Source: Xanthomonas vasicola (GTDB taxonomy: Bacteria; Pseudomonadota; Gammaproteobacteria; Xanthomonadales; Xanthomonadaceae). From it: 64,000 nt of DNA. Positions 36,444 through 43,848 of the stretch are shown piece by piece. The DNA is taken from the NCBI RefSeq assembly GCF_000772705.2, contig NZ_JSBW02000002.1:62001-126000 (forward strand), written 5' to 3'. The notes below the pieces were generated by a model. That model ran no database searches, was not told the origin of the DNA, and saw only the letters and a list, made by a program, of their open reading frames with translations. The position numbers and the translations under genes were made by a program. The first letter of the stretch is position 1. Every line of letters begins with the position of its first letter.

Positions 36444-37127
36444 TCAGCCTTCGGTACGCGGAATGGCGAAGCGGTAGCCGCGACCACGGACGGTTTCGAT
36501 CGGCTTGAGCTCACCATCGGGATCGAGCTTCTTGCGCAGGCGACCGATAAACACTTCCAGCACGTTCGAATCGCGGTCGAAGTCCTGCTGATAGATGTGC
36601 TCGGTGAGGTCGGCCTTGGAGACCAATTCGCCGGCATGCATCATCAAGTACTCGAGCACCTTGTACTCGTAGCTGGTCAGGTCGACGTTGGCGCCGTTGA
36701 CGCTCACCGTCTGTGCTGCCAGATCCAGCGCGACCGGGCCGCATTCAAGCGTAGGCTTGCTCCAGCCAGCCGCACGCCGCAGCAGCGCGTTGACGCGCGC
36801 CAACAACTCTTCGACGTGGAACGGCTTGACCAGATAATCGTCGGCGCCCTGCTTCAGGCCTTCGACCTTGTCCTGCCAGCTCGAACGCGCGGTCAGGATC
36901 AGCACCGGAAACTTCTTGCCTTCATCGCGCAGGGCTTTGATCAGCTCCATGCCCGACATTTTAGGCAAGCCAAGATCAATGATGCCAACATCGAACGGCA
37001 CTTCACGGCCCATGTAGAGACCTTCTTCGCCGTCCTGTGCAGCGTCGACCGCAAAGCCTTCGCGCTTCAGACGCGCCGCAAGGGTTTCGCGCAGCGGAGC
37101 TTCGTCTTCGACCAAAAGGATACGCAT
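36444..37127 (-). CDS. phoP: PhoP response regulator
   Basis: 227 residues, OmpR family. The receiver domain has LLVEDEAPLRE, Asp in GIIDLGLPKMSGME and Lys in YLVKPFHVEEL. The winged-helix DNA-binding domain has LTSYEYKVLEYLMMHAGELVSK and a GRLRKKLDPDG recognition region. Partner of phoQ immediately downstream. In Xanthomonas this pair is reported to act in virulence and stress control. Confidence 0.92.
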   Translation of the reverse strand: MRILLVEDEAPLRETLAARLKREGFAVDAAQDGEEGLYMGREVPFDVGIIDLGLPKMSGMELIKALRDEGKKFPVLILTARSSWQDKVEGLKQGADDYLVKPFHVEELLARVNALLRRAAGWSKPTLECGPVALDLAAQTVSVNGANVDLTSYEYKVLEYLMMHAGELVSKADLTEHIYQQDFDRDSNVLEVFIGRLRKKLDPDGELKPIETVRGRGYRFAIPRTEG

Positions 37128-37198
37128 GCACTCTCCCTAGTTACGTTGTCGGCCAGCGGCCGGGGAATTTATAAGACTTAACGCAGAACTATCTACGT

Positions 37199-37558
37199 TC
37201 AGTGGTTATCGTCGCGTGGTGGCGCGTCCGGTGGTGGCAAGTTACGCGGCGGCGCGGCCTGCGTTTGCTCCGGCTCGTACACGGTGTGCACGCGTCCGTC
37301 TTTCATGTACTTGACCCGATTGAGGTTGCCGCCATCGAACGGCACGCGCTCGGCGCCCAGGATCTGTCCACCGGTAGACCGTTGTACGTGTCGAATGGTG
37401 TCCGACAACGTGCGGCTATTGCCGCGTGCCGAAGGCGGCAACGCTTCGCGCCCGCTCTGCACCATCGGGTAGCCCTGGCCCCAGGCCGACGGCGCGGCCA
37501 CGGCAACCCAGAGGGTAACCAGAGCAACTTGGCGAGCGCGGCAGAGCAATTGGGTCAC
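37199..37558 (-). CDS. Secreted PepSY-like protein
   Basis: 119 residues with a signal peptide (VTLWVAVAAPSAWG). The mature part TLSDTIRHVQRSTGGQILGAERV and NRVKYMKDGRVHTVYEP has the PepSY pattern (an inhibitory or sensory fold near peptidases and sensor kinases). A proline-rich tail follows. It is 71 bases upstream of phoP on the same strand and may be in the same transcript, possibly influencing the sensor kinase. Confidence 0.65.
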   Translation of the reverse strand: MTQLLCRARQVALVTLWVAVAAPSAWGQGYPMVQSGREALPPSARGNSRTLSDTIRHVQRSTGGQILGAERVPFDGGNLNRVKYMKDGRVHTVYEPEQTQAAPPRNLPPPDAPPRDDNH

Positions 37559-37838
37559 AAACGAATCCTAGCGAGTTGTTCAGGAACATTCAAAATTCGT
37601 GAAATCGACCAGGTGTTAGTGATGGTCGAGCGTCGGAATCGAGCCAAATTCTTGATTTTGTGGGGTGAATCCGATCTGAACTTTTTAGCTCCGAGTTAAC
37701 GGCGTTCAGTGAAATGAATATTGCCGGGCCTTGAAGCCACGATGGGCGGGGGTTTGTGGCAAATGCACCCGCTCCAAGGAACCCCGAAACCATCGATAAC
37801 CCGGCAGCCCGTTCAGGAATGCAAACAGTGGGCCAACG

Positions 37839-38828
37839 TTAGGCGACCACCCGCCAGGGACGCGTATCGGTACGCTGCAGCGCCTGCTCGACCAACTGCC
37901 AACCGGCCCCCGGACGATGTGCGCCTTCGCTCAACACCTGCCGGAACGCCCGACCGCCGGGCTGGCCATGGAACAGGCCCAGCACGTGCCGCGTCATGTG
38001 CTTCAAGGCCAGACCTTGCGCTAGCTGCGATTCCACATACGGCCGAAATGCGCGTAGCAAGGACTCGCGCGGTTGCTCGGGCTGCTGGTTCAAGGCAGCG
38101 TCCAGACAATGCAGAACGTACGGGTCGTGGTAGGCCGCGCGGCCGAGCATGACGCCGTCGGTGTGCTGCAGATGCGCCAGTGCGGTGTCCACGGCCGTAA
38201 TGCCGCCGTTGAGCACCACCGGCAGGCCGGGCCGCTCCTGCTTGAGCCGGTAGGCCCAGTCGTACCTCAGCGGCGGCACTTCGCGGTTTTCCTTTGGCGA
38301 CAGGCCCTTGAGCCAGGCGTTGCGGGCGTGCACCACCACCATCGCCGCGCCGGCCGCGACCACCTGGTCGACAAAGCCGGCGAACACCGCGTGGTCGTCA
38401 TCGTCGTCGACGCCGAGGCGGCATTTGACCGTGATAGGCAGGCGGGTGGCGGCGCACATGGCAGCGACGCACTCAGCCACCAGCGCCGGCTCGCGCATCA
38501 GGCAGGCGCCAAACCGCCCGGCCTGCACGCGGTCGGACGGGCACCCGCAATTGAGATTGATCTCATCAAAGCCCCACTCCTGCGCGATCGCCGCCGCCTG
38601 CGCAAGCAAGGCCGGATCGCTGCCGCCCAGTTGCAGCGCCAGCGGATGTTCGACCACATCGAAGCCGATCAAGCGCGCGCGATCGCCGTGGATCACCGCG
38701 TTGGCGTGCACCATCTCGGTATATAGGCGCGCCGATGGCGCCAACAGGCGGTGGAAGACGCGGCAATGGCGGTCGGTCCAATCCATCATGGGTGCCACGG
38801 AAAGGCGGATTTCGTTTTTTTTCAACAC
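37839..38828 (-). CDS. dusA: tRNA-dihydrouridine synthase A
   Basis: 329 residues. FMN-binding TIM barrel with RLSVAPMMDWTDRHCR, the catalytic cysteine segment INLNCGCPSDRVQAGRFGA, the VKCRLGVDD strand and NGGI. It reduces uridines at D-loop positions 20/20a. The start is GTG 38828 (a TTG follows), with AAGGA about 9 bases upstream at 38838-38842; this part lies in prophage-derived DNA because the prophage is integrated at the dusA 5' end. The first few residues before RLSVAPMM may therefore be altered. Confidence 0.92.
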   Translation of the reverse strand: MLKKNEIRLSVAPMMDWTDRHCRVFHRLLAPSARLYTEMVHANAVIHGDRARLIGFDVVEHPLALQLGGSDPALLAQAAAIAQEWGFDEINLNCGCPSDRVQAGRFGACLMREPALVAECVAAMCAATRLPITVKCRLGVDDDDDHAVFAGFVDQVVAAGAAMVVVHARNAWLKGLSPKENREVPPLRYDWAYRLKQERPGLPVVLNGGITAVDTALAHLQHTDGVMLGRAAYHDPYVLHCLDAALNQQPEQPRESLLRAFRPYVESQLAQGLALKHMTRHVLGLFHGQPGGRAFRQVLSEGAHRPGAGWQLVEQALQRTDTRPWRVVA

Positions 38829-38945
38829 TTTACGTGATCCTTGGTGCTACTGCGGTGCAATGTAGCTCCCGCTAAGTCCCTGTTTTTCCCTCTCATTCCC
38901 AGTGTAATGTACCCGCACTGCACCAAGCAGAGGGGGTTGCACCAG
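38789..38945. other. Probable left attachment region of the prophage
   Basis: Boundary between dusA and the integrase gene. dusA-directed integrases insert at the 5' end of dusA, with the att core overlapping its first codons. The exact core cannot be fixed without the right end. The T-rich run at 38814-38822 and the dusA start codon (38828) lie in this interval. Confidence 0.55.
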
Positions 38946-40004
38946 GTGGCACTGATTGAGAAACGGGGCAAGAAATGGCGCGCACTCGTGCGCATCAAAG
39001 GGCATCCTACCGCCTCGAAGACGTTCAACGGGAGGAAGGCAGCGGACGACTGGGCGCGCCTCACGGAAGACGCCATCAGGGGCGGTACGCTACCGCCGCA
39101 GGAGAGCATGACGCTCTCGGCGCTGATCGACCGATACGTGAAAGAGATGGGGAAGTTCCGGCCGATATCAGCGACGAAGCGCGGCAACCTCAAGCGCTGG
39201 GAGGAATCGCTCGGCGACCGCGAGGTGAGCACTCTCACCGGCCAGGACATCCTCACCCACATTGGCCAGCGCAAGGCGGGGCCGGCCACCATGACCATGG
39301 AGCTCGGATTCTTGGGCGAGGTGCTGGCAGCGGGCCGATCGCTTTGGAACATGACGATTCCCGACGTGGTCGCAGCCGCGCGCCCTGTGCTGCGCCGCGC
39401 CGGTGCCATCGCGAAGCCTGTGGAGCGCAATCGGCGGCCGACGGCAAAGGAGCTGGACGAGCTGGCTGCGTTCTTCCGTTTCAACCTGGGGTCCATCCCG
39501 ATGCGGGATCTGATCCCCTTCGCAATCGATTCGGCGATGCGCATGGGCGAGATTGTCGCCCTACGCTGGGAGGACTACCGGCCAGGCGACAAACCCACAA
39601 TCCTGATCCGCGACCGCAAGGACCCGCTGGAGAAGCGCGGCAATAACCAGCGGGTGCCGCTGCTGGGGCGCACCGTCGAAATCATCGAACGCCAAGAGAG
39701 GGCAGGCCCGCTGATCTTCCCCTACAAGCCAGACAGCATTGGTGCCGCCTTCCGGCGCGCCTGCGTGCGCCTGCAAGTCAAAGACTTGCACTTTCACGAC
39801 CTGCGGCACGAAGGCGCGTCACGGCTGTTCGAGAGCGGCTACAGCATCCCCGAGGTGGCCATTGTCACAGGGCACCGCGACTGGAAGTCGCTCAAGCGAT
39901 ACACGAACCTGCTGCCAGAGTCGCTTCACCGGCCAAAGCCGCCAGGTAAAACCGAGGAAAGTGAACAAGCGGAGCGTAGCGATGCGTCCGAGCGCAAATT
40001 GTGA
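38946..40004 (+). CDS. int: Tyrosine-recombinase integrase (dusA-type)
   Basis: About 352 residues from GTG 38946 (VALIEKRGKKWRALVRIKG); ATG 38907 would add 13 residues. The N-terminal arm-binding and SAM-like domains are followed by the catalytic domain: the first Arg in AMRMGEIVALRWEDY, HDLRHEGASRLFE, the GHRDWKSLKRY block with the nucleophile tyrosine. Location next to dusA on the opposite strand is typical for dusA-specific integrases. It catalyses integration and excision. Confidence 0.93.
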   Translation: MALIEKRGKKWRALVRIKGHPTASKTFNGRKAADDWARLTEDAIRGGTLPPQESMTLSALIDRYVKEMGKFRPISATKRGNLKRWEESLGDREVSTLTGQDILTHIGQRKAGPATMTMELGFLGEVLAAGRSLWNMTIPDVVAAARPVLRRAGAIAKPVERNRRPTAKELDELAAFFRFNLGSIPMRDLIPFAIDSAMRMGEIVALRWEDYRPGDKPTILIRDRKDPLEKRGNNQRVPLLGRTVEIIERQERAGPLIFPYKPDSIGAAFRRACVRLQVKDLHFHDLRHEGASRLFESGYSIPEVAIVTGHRDWKSLKRYTNLLPESLHRPKPPGKTEESEQAERSDASERKL

Positions 40005-40660
40005 GAGATGGACTACTTCGACCAGTTGCGTGCGAACTGCGCTACCACCTCGAAGGCTTGAGCGATCGGATATGTCCCAGCTCAGGTACAGACGCGCTGC
40101 CTGGGATGGGGAGGTACACGTTGGCCTCGCCAGATTGGTTTCACCGAACCCGTGCGAGTACGTCCGCACGTCCTGGACCGTTAGCCAAGACATACCATTC
40201 GCCCCTATCAATGGTCTCGCCGAAGCCGGGTTTTGCCAGTTCATACCGGAAGGCACATCCGGCAGCTTCAGGCCTTCTGGAGCAATGACGCTGGGCTCTT
40301 TGGAGCGCTGCAGCGCAGCACGGTGGGCGGATCGGGAGGCATGTCGCACATCCTACCGCCAGCTGTCGCAGGAACTGCGACTGGGCGTCGGCCTGGCGCT
40401 GCTCAGACGCCTTCGGTTGAGTCATCAACGGCTTTCGTCGGGCAGAGTTTGATCGACAGCGTCAATATGACTGAAGTGAGCCGTCAGCGGCAGGCAAGCG
40501 CCTGGAACGATGACCGTTGCGCATATCCAGTCCGCATCGAATGGAGTAGGAAAGTGCACTTCGTCACACCGCGAACGCGCTCATTTGACGCGCCCGCACC
40601 TGAGCGCACACACTGAATGCAGGAACAATGATGTTCCGTGGAAACGCAAGGAAGTTCACA
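40005..40660. other. Gap after the integrase with overlapping uncertain frames
   Basis: No gene can be supported firmly. On the minus strand a frame from 40425 to 40141 (94 residues, opening MTQPKASEQRQADAQSQFLRQ) and a second frame ending at 39819 both have locally coding-like stretches, which could be a short phage gene or a decayed one. No known domain was recognised, and an excisionase would be plausible here by position only. Confidence 0.3.
40648..40653 (+). promoter_or_regulatory. Ribosome binding site AAGGAA deciding the start of the cargo protein
   Basis: AAGGAA with seven bases to ATG 40661. It supports that start over the in-frame ATG at 40631. Confidence 0.6.
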
Positions 40661-41650
40661 ATGATTAAGTATGTAGTGGGTCCGGCACTAGTAGTGGGGC
40701 TCGCTTTCTCGTCCTCAGCTTACGCTGGAGTCGCAATTTGCAATGATTGCAACCTTGGACAGAAGCAAACGAAGTCTCGCGAGTTAGGGGTTGGAGATCA
40801 CCATCTCTGGGATTTCAATCGTCGAACCGCATATCACATGATCGTCTCTGTCAACGGCGGGGGCAGCCCACCAAGTCCGATGTCTATGCCTGCGGCAGAC
40901 TATGTTCGGCTCACATCAGACTCCCGAATGACGACACTTACCGGAGGGCAGCTGATCGTGAAGGAAGTAGCCCTGACTGCTGCCGAACAGCAGGGCGTCG
41001 CCGCGGGCCTTGCTGTTTACGACGCAAATGGTGGATCGCCATACGTCGTAAGCACCTTGCCAGCGAGTATAAATATCGCTGCGGCTGCGGCAGCAAAGAA
41101 GGTAACAGCTAAGATTAGTCCACAAGCCGAAGCAACACGCCCCATGACCGCGATGGATGCCGTCACAACTCCGGTTTATCGGGAGACCGCGACGCGGGCA
41201 GCTTTGGGCATGGATAACCTTGGACCTTTTTGGTACTTGAACGAACAGCTCCGAGTCGCAGTTTCCAACTTGACAAGCGTTATTAATATCGGCGCCATAC
41301 GAAGCCCGTTTGTGGTTACTAACATAATACAGTTCCCTGACGGCTCTTACTTTAAGGTCGAATGGAATTGGAGCCTTAAGGATTATTCATATGTGAAGGG
41401 CAGCGCTAAGGATGCTGCAGGTAACTTCATCCCTGAAACGAAGGCCGACGTTACCGGGACCGACGCCGAACGCATTTATGTCTATCCCAACTATCAAACA
41501 TCTTTCGATGCCGGCGAGCGCATGATCGAGCACATCAGCAACCTGGGCGTTAGGTGGCAGGGAAACACAACGAGGCCAGTAGACCGCAGTTTCCATTTAG
41601 CATGCACGAGCACCCCGACTGGGGCAGTGTGTCAGATCGTTGCGATGTAA
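40661..41650 (+). CDS. Secreted protein of unknown function, prophage cargo
   Basis: 329 residues. Signal peptide MIKYVVGPALVVGLAFSSSAYA is followed by a mature part with a CNDC motif (AICNDCNLGQKQ) near its start, an alanine-rich segment at about residue 140, and a C-terminal half of alternating strands with two cysteines. No family recognised. Base composition is clearly less GC-rich than the neighbours, and the gene is on the integrase strand, away from the phage operon. This is the typical setting of a lysogenic-conversion gene expressed from the prophage. Confidence 0.7.
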   Translation: MIKYVVGPALVVGLAFSSSAYAGVAICNDCNLGQKQTKSRELGVGDHHLWDFNRRTAYHMIVSVNGGGSPPSPMSMPAADYVRLTSDSRMTTLTGGQLIVKEVALTAAEQQGVAAGLAVYDANGGSPYVVSTLPASINIAAAAAAKKVTAKISPQAEATRPMTAMDAVTTPVYRETATRAALGMDNLGPFWYLNEQLRVAVSNLTSVINIGAIRSPFVVTNIIQFPDGSYFKVEWNWSLKDYSYVKGSAKDAAGNFIPETKADVTGTDAERIYVYPNYQTSFDAGERMIEHISNLGVRWQGNTTRPVDRSFHLACTSTPTGAVCQIVAM

Positions 41651-41654
41651 ATAT

Positions 41655-41954
41655 ATGAACACTCAGATACAAACTAGTAACGCCTTTGCGATCCGCTCCT
41701 TTCTAACCCTCACTGGCGGCGTGGTTCTCTTACAAGTAGGCAACCTAATAGGTAAAGGTTCCTCGTATCAGTTAAATTGGTACTACCTTGCACTATGCGT
41801 TCTTTATGCATTGGTTCCGATAGCCATCCTTCGAGCTATCCAGCGCCACCCCAGTTTTTCTAGGCGGGGCTACTCGATAATTCTTAGCACTTTAGCGCTC
41901 TTAGCAGTTGCTGGTGGGATAGCCCTTTCACTGGTCCCCCTGCCTGGCCCCTAG
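41655..41954 (+). CDS. Small membrane protein, prophage cargo
   Basis: 99 residues from ATG 41655, five bases after the previous stop. Three hydrophobic helices (FLTLTGGVVLLQVGNLI, YYLALCVLYALVPIAIL, IILSTLALLAVAGGIALSLV). Same composition as the preceding gene, so the two probably came together and form a transcript. Function unknown. Confidence 0.65.
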   Translation: MNTQIQTSNAFAIRSFLTLTGGVVLLQVGNLIGKGSSYQLNWYYLALCVLYALVPIAILRAIQRHPSFSRRGYSIILSTLALLAVAGGIALSLVPLPGP

Positions 41955-42001
41955 TGCTTGGCTAGCACGGAAGGACCCTTTGCGGCTGTACCGACTCAGG
42001 C

Positions 42002-42223
42002 TCATGCCTGGGTCGGTTCTATCCAGGCAGCCAGCTCAGCGGCAATGTTGCCAGCCCCACCCTCCCCGCTGGCGCGAAAGGCATCGTCCATCGCCTCCAG
42101 GATCTTGGGCCGCTTCACGTCGTTCTCGCGCAACCACAGCTTCGCGAATTCCTCCAGCGACATGGTGGCGCCGTAGTGGCGTACGAGCTTGCGGTAATCG
42201 CCTAAATCTCGGCGGAATAGCAC
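42002..42223 (-). CDS. Small hypothetical phage protein
   Basis: 73 residues from GTG 42223 (MLFRRDLGDYRKLVRHYG) with a GGAGG sequence about 10 bases upstream. Rich in charged residues, ending with AAELAAWIEPTQA. It overlaps the previous minus-strand gene by 22 bases. No family recognised. Confidence 0.5.
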   Translation of the reverse strand: MLFRRDLGDYRKLVRHYGATMSLEEFAKLWLRENDVKRPKILEAMDDAFRASGEGGAGNIAAELAAWIEPTQA

Positions 42224-42459
42224 ACGGAGGCCCTCCAGCAGTCGCGGCCGGCGTCTTCAAGGCCATGCCAAGCCAAGATCTCATCGAGCCGCCGGGAGAC
42301 GAATTGGGCATCCTCGCCAGTGACGGCGCCGTCCTCAATGATGTCGGCCATGCCGGCGAAGGCCTGCCAGAAGTGACAACGGTCGGGGCTGCTCTTCAGC
42401 AGCGGCTGCACCGCGGCATCGAGGTGTTCCAGATGGGTTCGAAGTTCGGCTCTATCCAT
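42202..42459 (-). CDS. Small hypothetical phage protein
   Basis: 85 residues (MDRAELRTHLEHLDAAVQPLL). An acidic helical protein without known domain. It overlaps the next small gene, which suggests that the two are co-expressed. Confidence 0.5.
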   Translation of the reverse strand: MDRAELRTHLEHLDAAVQPLLKSSPDRCHFWQAFAGMADIIEDGAVTGEDAQFVSRRLDEILAWHGLEDAGRDCWRASVCYSAEI

Positions 42460-42551
42460 GCGGCCAGTATCGGCCGGGCCGTCTCACTGCTTGAGACGCA
42501 TCGCCGCGAATTACACATTTGCACATTGCACCAAGCTATTTGCGGCTGCCC

Positions 42552-43346
42552 CTAAAACAAAGTCGCACCAGAATCGTTCCAGGACTTGATGATCAGCTCG
42601 CCAAAATGCTTGTCTCGACCGGACGCACCTCCGATCGAATAGCTCAACTGAAGGGGAACAGTTTCGAACTCTGCAAATATGCTCCGCATAGCCGGGTGAT
42701 CATTTAACGAGACGATGAATTTGCCGCTACTATCGCGCATGAGCGCGGCCATCCGTTCGTACTCCGAAAATGGGAACTCAACACCGTAGCCTTCGGTCTG
42801 CCAATACGGGGGATCAAGGTAAAACAGCGTCTCAGGGCGATCGTAGCGCGCGATGCATTCGTACCAGGGCAGTCGTTCGATGACGACATTGGCGAGGCGC
42901 AGATGCACAGCGCTCAGCTCTTCCTCTATACGCAGTAGGTTCAGTCGCGGCCCTGCACCGCTCGCCACGACACCAAATGTCTGACCCTCTACCTTCCCGC
43001 CGAAGGCTAGCTTCTGCAAGTAGTAAAACCGGGCAGCCCGCTGGATGTCCGTCAGGGTCTCAGGGCGCTCCATCTGCGCCCACTCAAACATCTCACGCGA
43101 CACAAGCGACCACCGAAACATGCGAACGAACTCGTCAAGATGGTGCCGCACACAGCGGTACAGACAGACGAGGTCGCTGTTGATGTCATTGAGGACCTCT
43201 AGCGGCGCAGGCCGTGGTCGCATTAGCAGTGCGGCTGCACCGCCGGCGAAGGCCTCCACATAGGTCTGGTGCGCGGGGAAATGAGGATAGAGGTGCTTGA
43301 TCAAGCGGCGCTTGCCGCCCGGCCAGGGAATCATGGGTCGGGTCAT
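42552..43346 (-). CDS. D12-class DNA adenine N6-methyltransferase
   Basis: 264 residues from ATG 43346 (MTRPMIPWPGGKRRLIKHL). The SAM-binding motif EAFAGGAAAL and the catalytic DPPY motif in LFYLDPPYWQTEGYG identify an adenine methylase of the Dam/M.DpnII type. It is a solitary prophage gene without a restriction partner, which could protect phage DNA or alter host gene expression. The target sequence cannot be read directly. Confidence 0.9.
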   Translation of the reverse strand: MTRPMIPWPGGKRRLIKHLYPHFPAHQTYVEAFAGGAAALLMRPRPAPLEVLNDINSDLVCLYRCVRHHLDEFVRMFRWSLVSREMFEWAQMERPETLTDIQRAARFYYLQKLAFGGKVEGQTFGVVASGAGPRLNLLRIEEELSAVHLRLANVVIERLPWYECIARYDRPETLFYLDPPYWQTEGYGVEFPFSEYERMAALMRDSSGKFIVSLNDHPAMRSIFAEFETVPLQLSYSIGGASGRDKHFGELIIKSWNDSGATLF

Positions 43347-43848
43347 TGGGTTCTCAGCTTTTGCGATGTCGGTAGCCGACACTGCGGCCGCTCTCGCGAG
43401 GGCGCAGGGTCTAGGCCAATGCCAGGTGGAGAGAACACCTGTGTTGCGGCGCTGGGCGTGCAGTAACAGCTGCACGTCCGGCGCCCTGTTTTAGGCCTCT
43501 GCCAATCGCTTGGCGGGAGCCAGACTTGCGGAAATGGCGGCGTTCGTCGCAGCCTTGATCAGTGCGTGTAGCTTCCAGCCTTGCAGCTTTTGTGACGCAG
43601 ATGCGCCGGGATATCGGATCACGTAAACCAGCGCGAGTGAATCAGCATCGACGCAGCCAACACACCCAGGGTAGCGCCTCGATCCTCAGTCTGGAAGGTC
43701 ACGTAGCCGGTATCGTTGATCGGATTTTTGTGCTGTGCTGGGCAAACGCCTGGAAATTTCTTCTGCGCAGGCGCAGTGCCATCGGGCGCTGTTGCAGAGC
43801 TCCTCTCGCATCGTCGGCAAAGCCATACGAATTGCCGGGCTCCTTGCC
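43347..43848. other. Gap between methylase and the large tail protein
   Basis: 502 bases. No gene supported with confidence. A minus-strand frame ending at 43619 (NPINDTGYVTFQTEDRG...) has a coding-like C-terminal part but lacks a good start downstream of the tail gene stop at 43849. It may be a small phage gene or a remnant. Confidence 0.3.
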
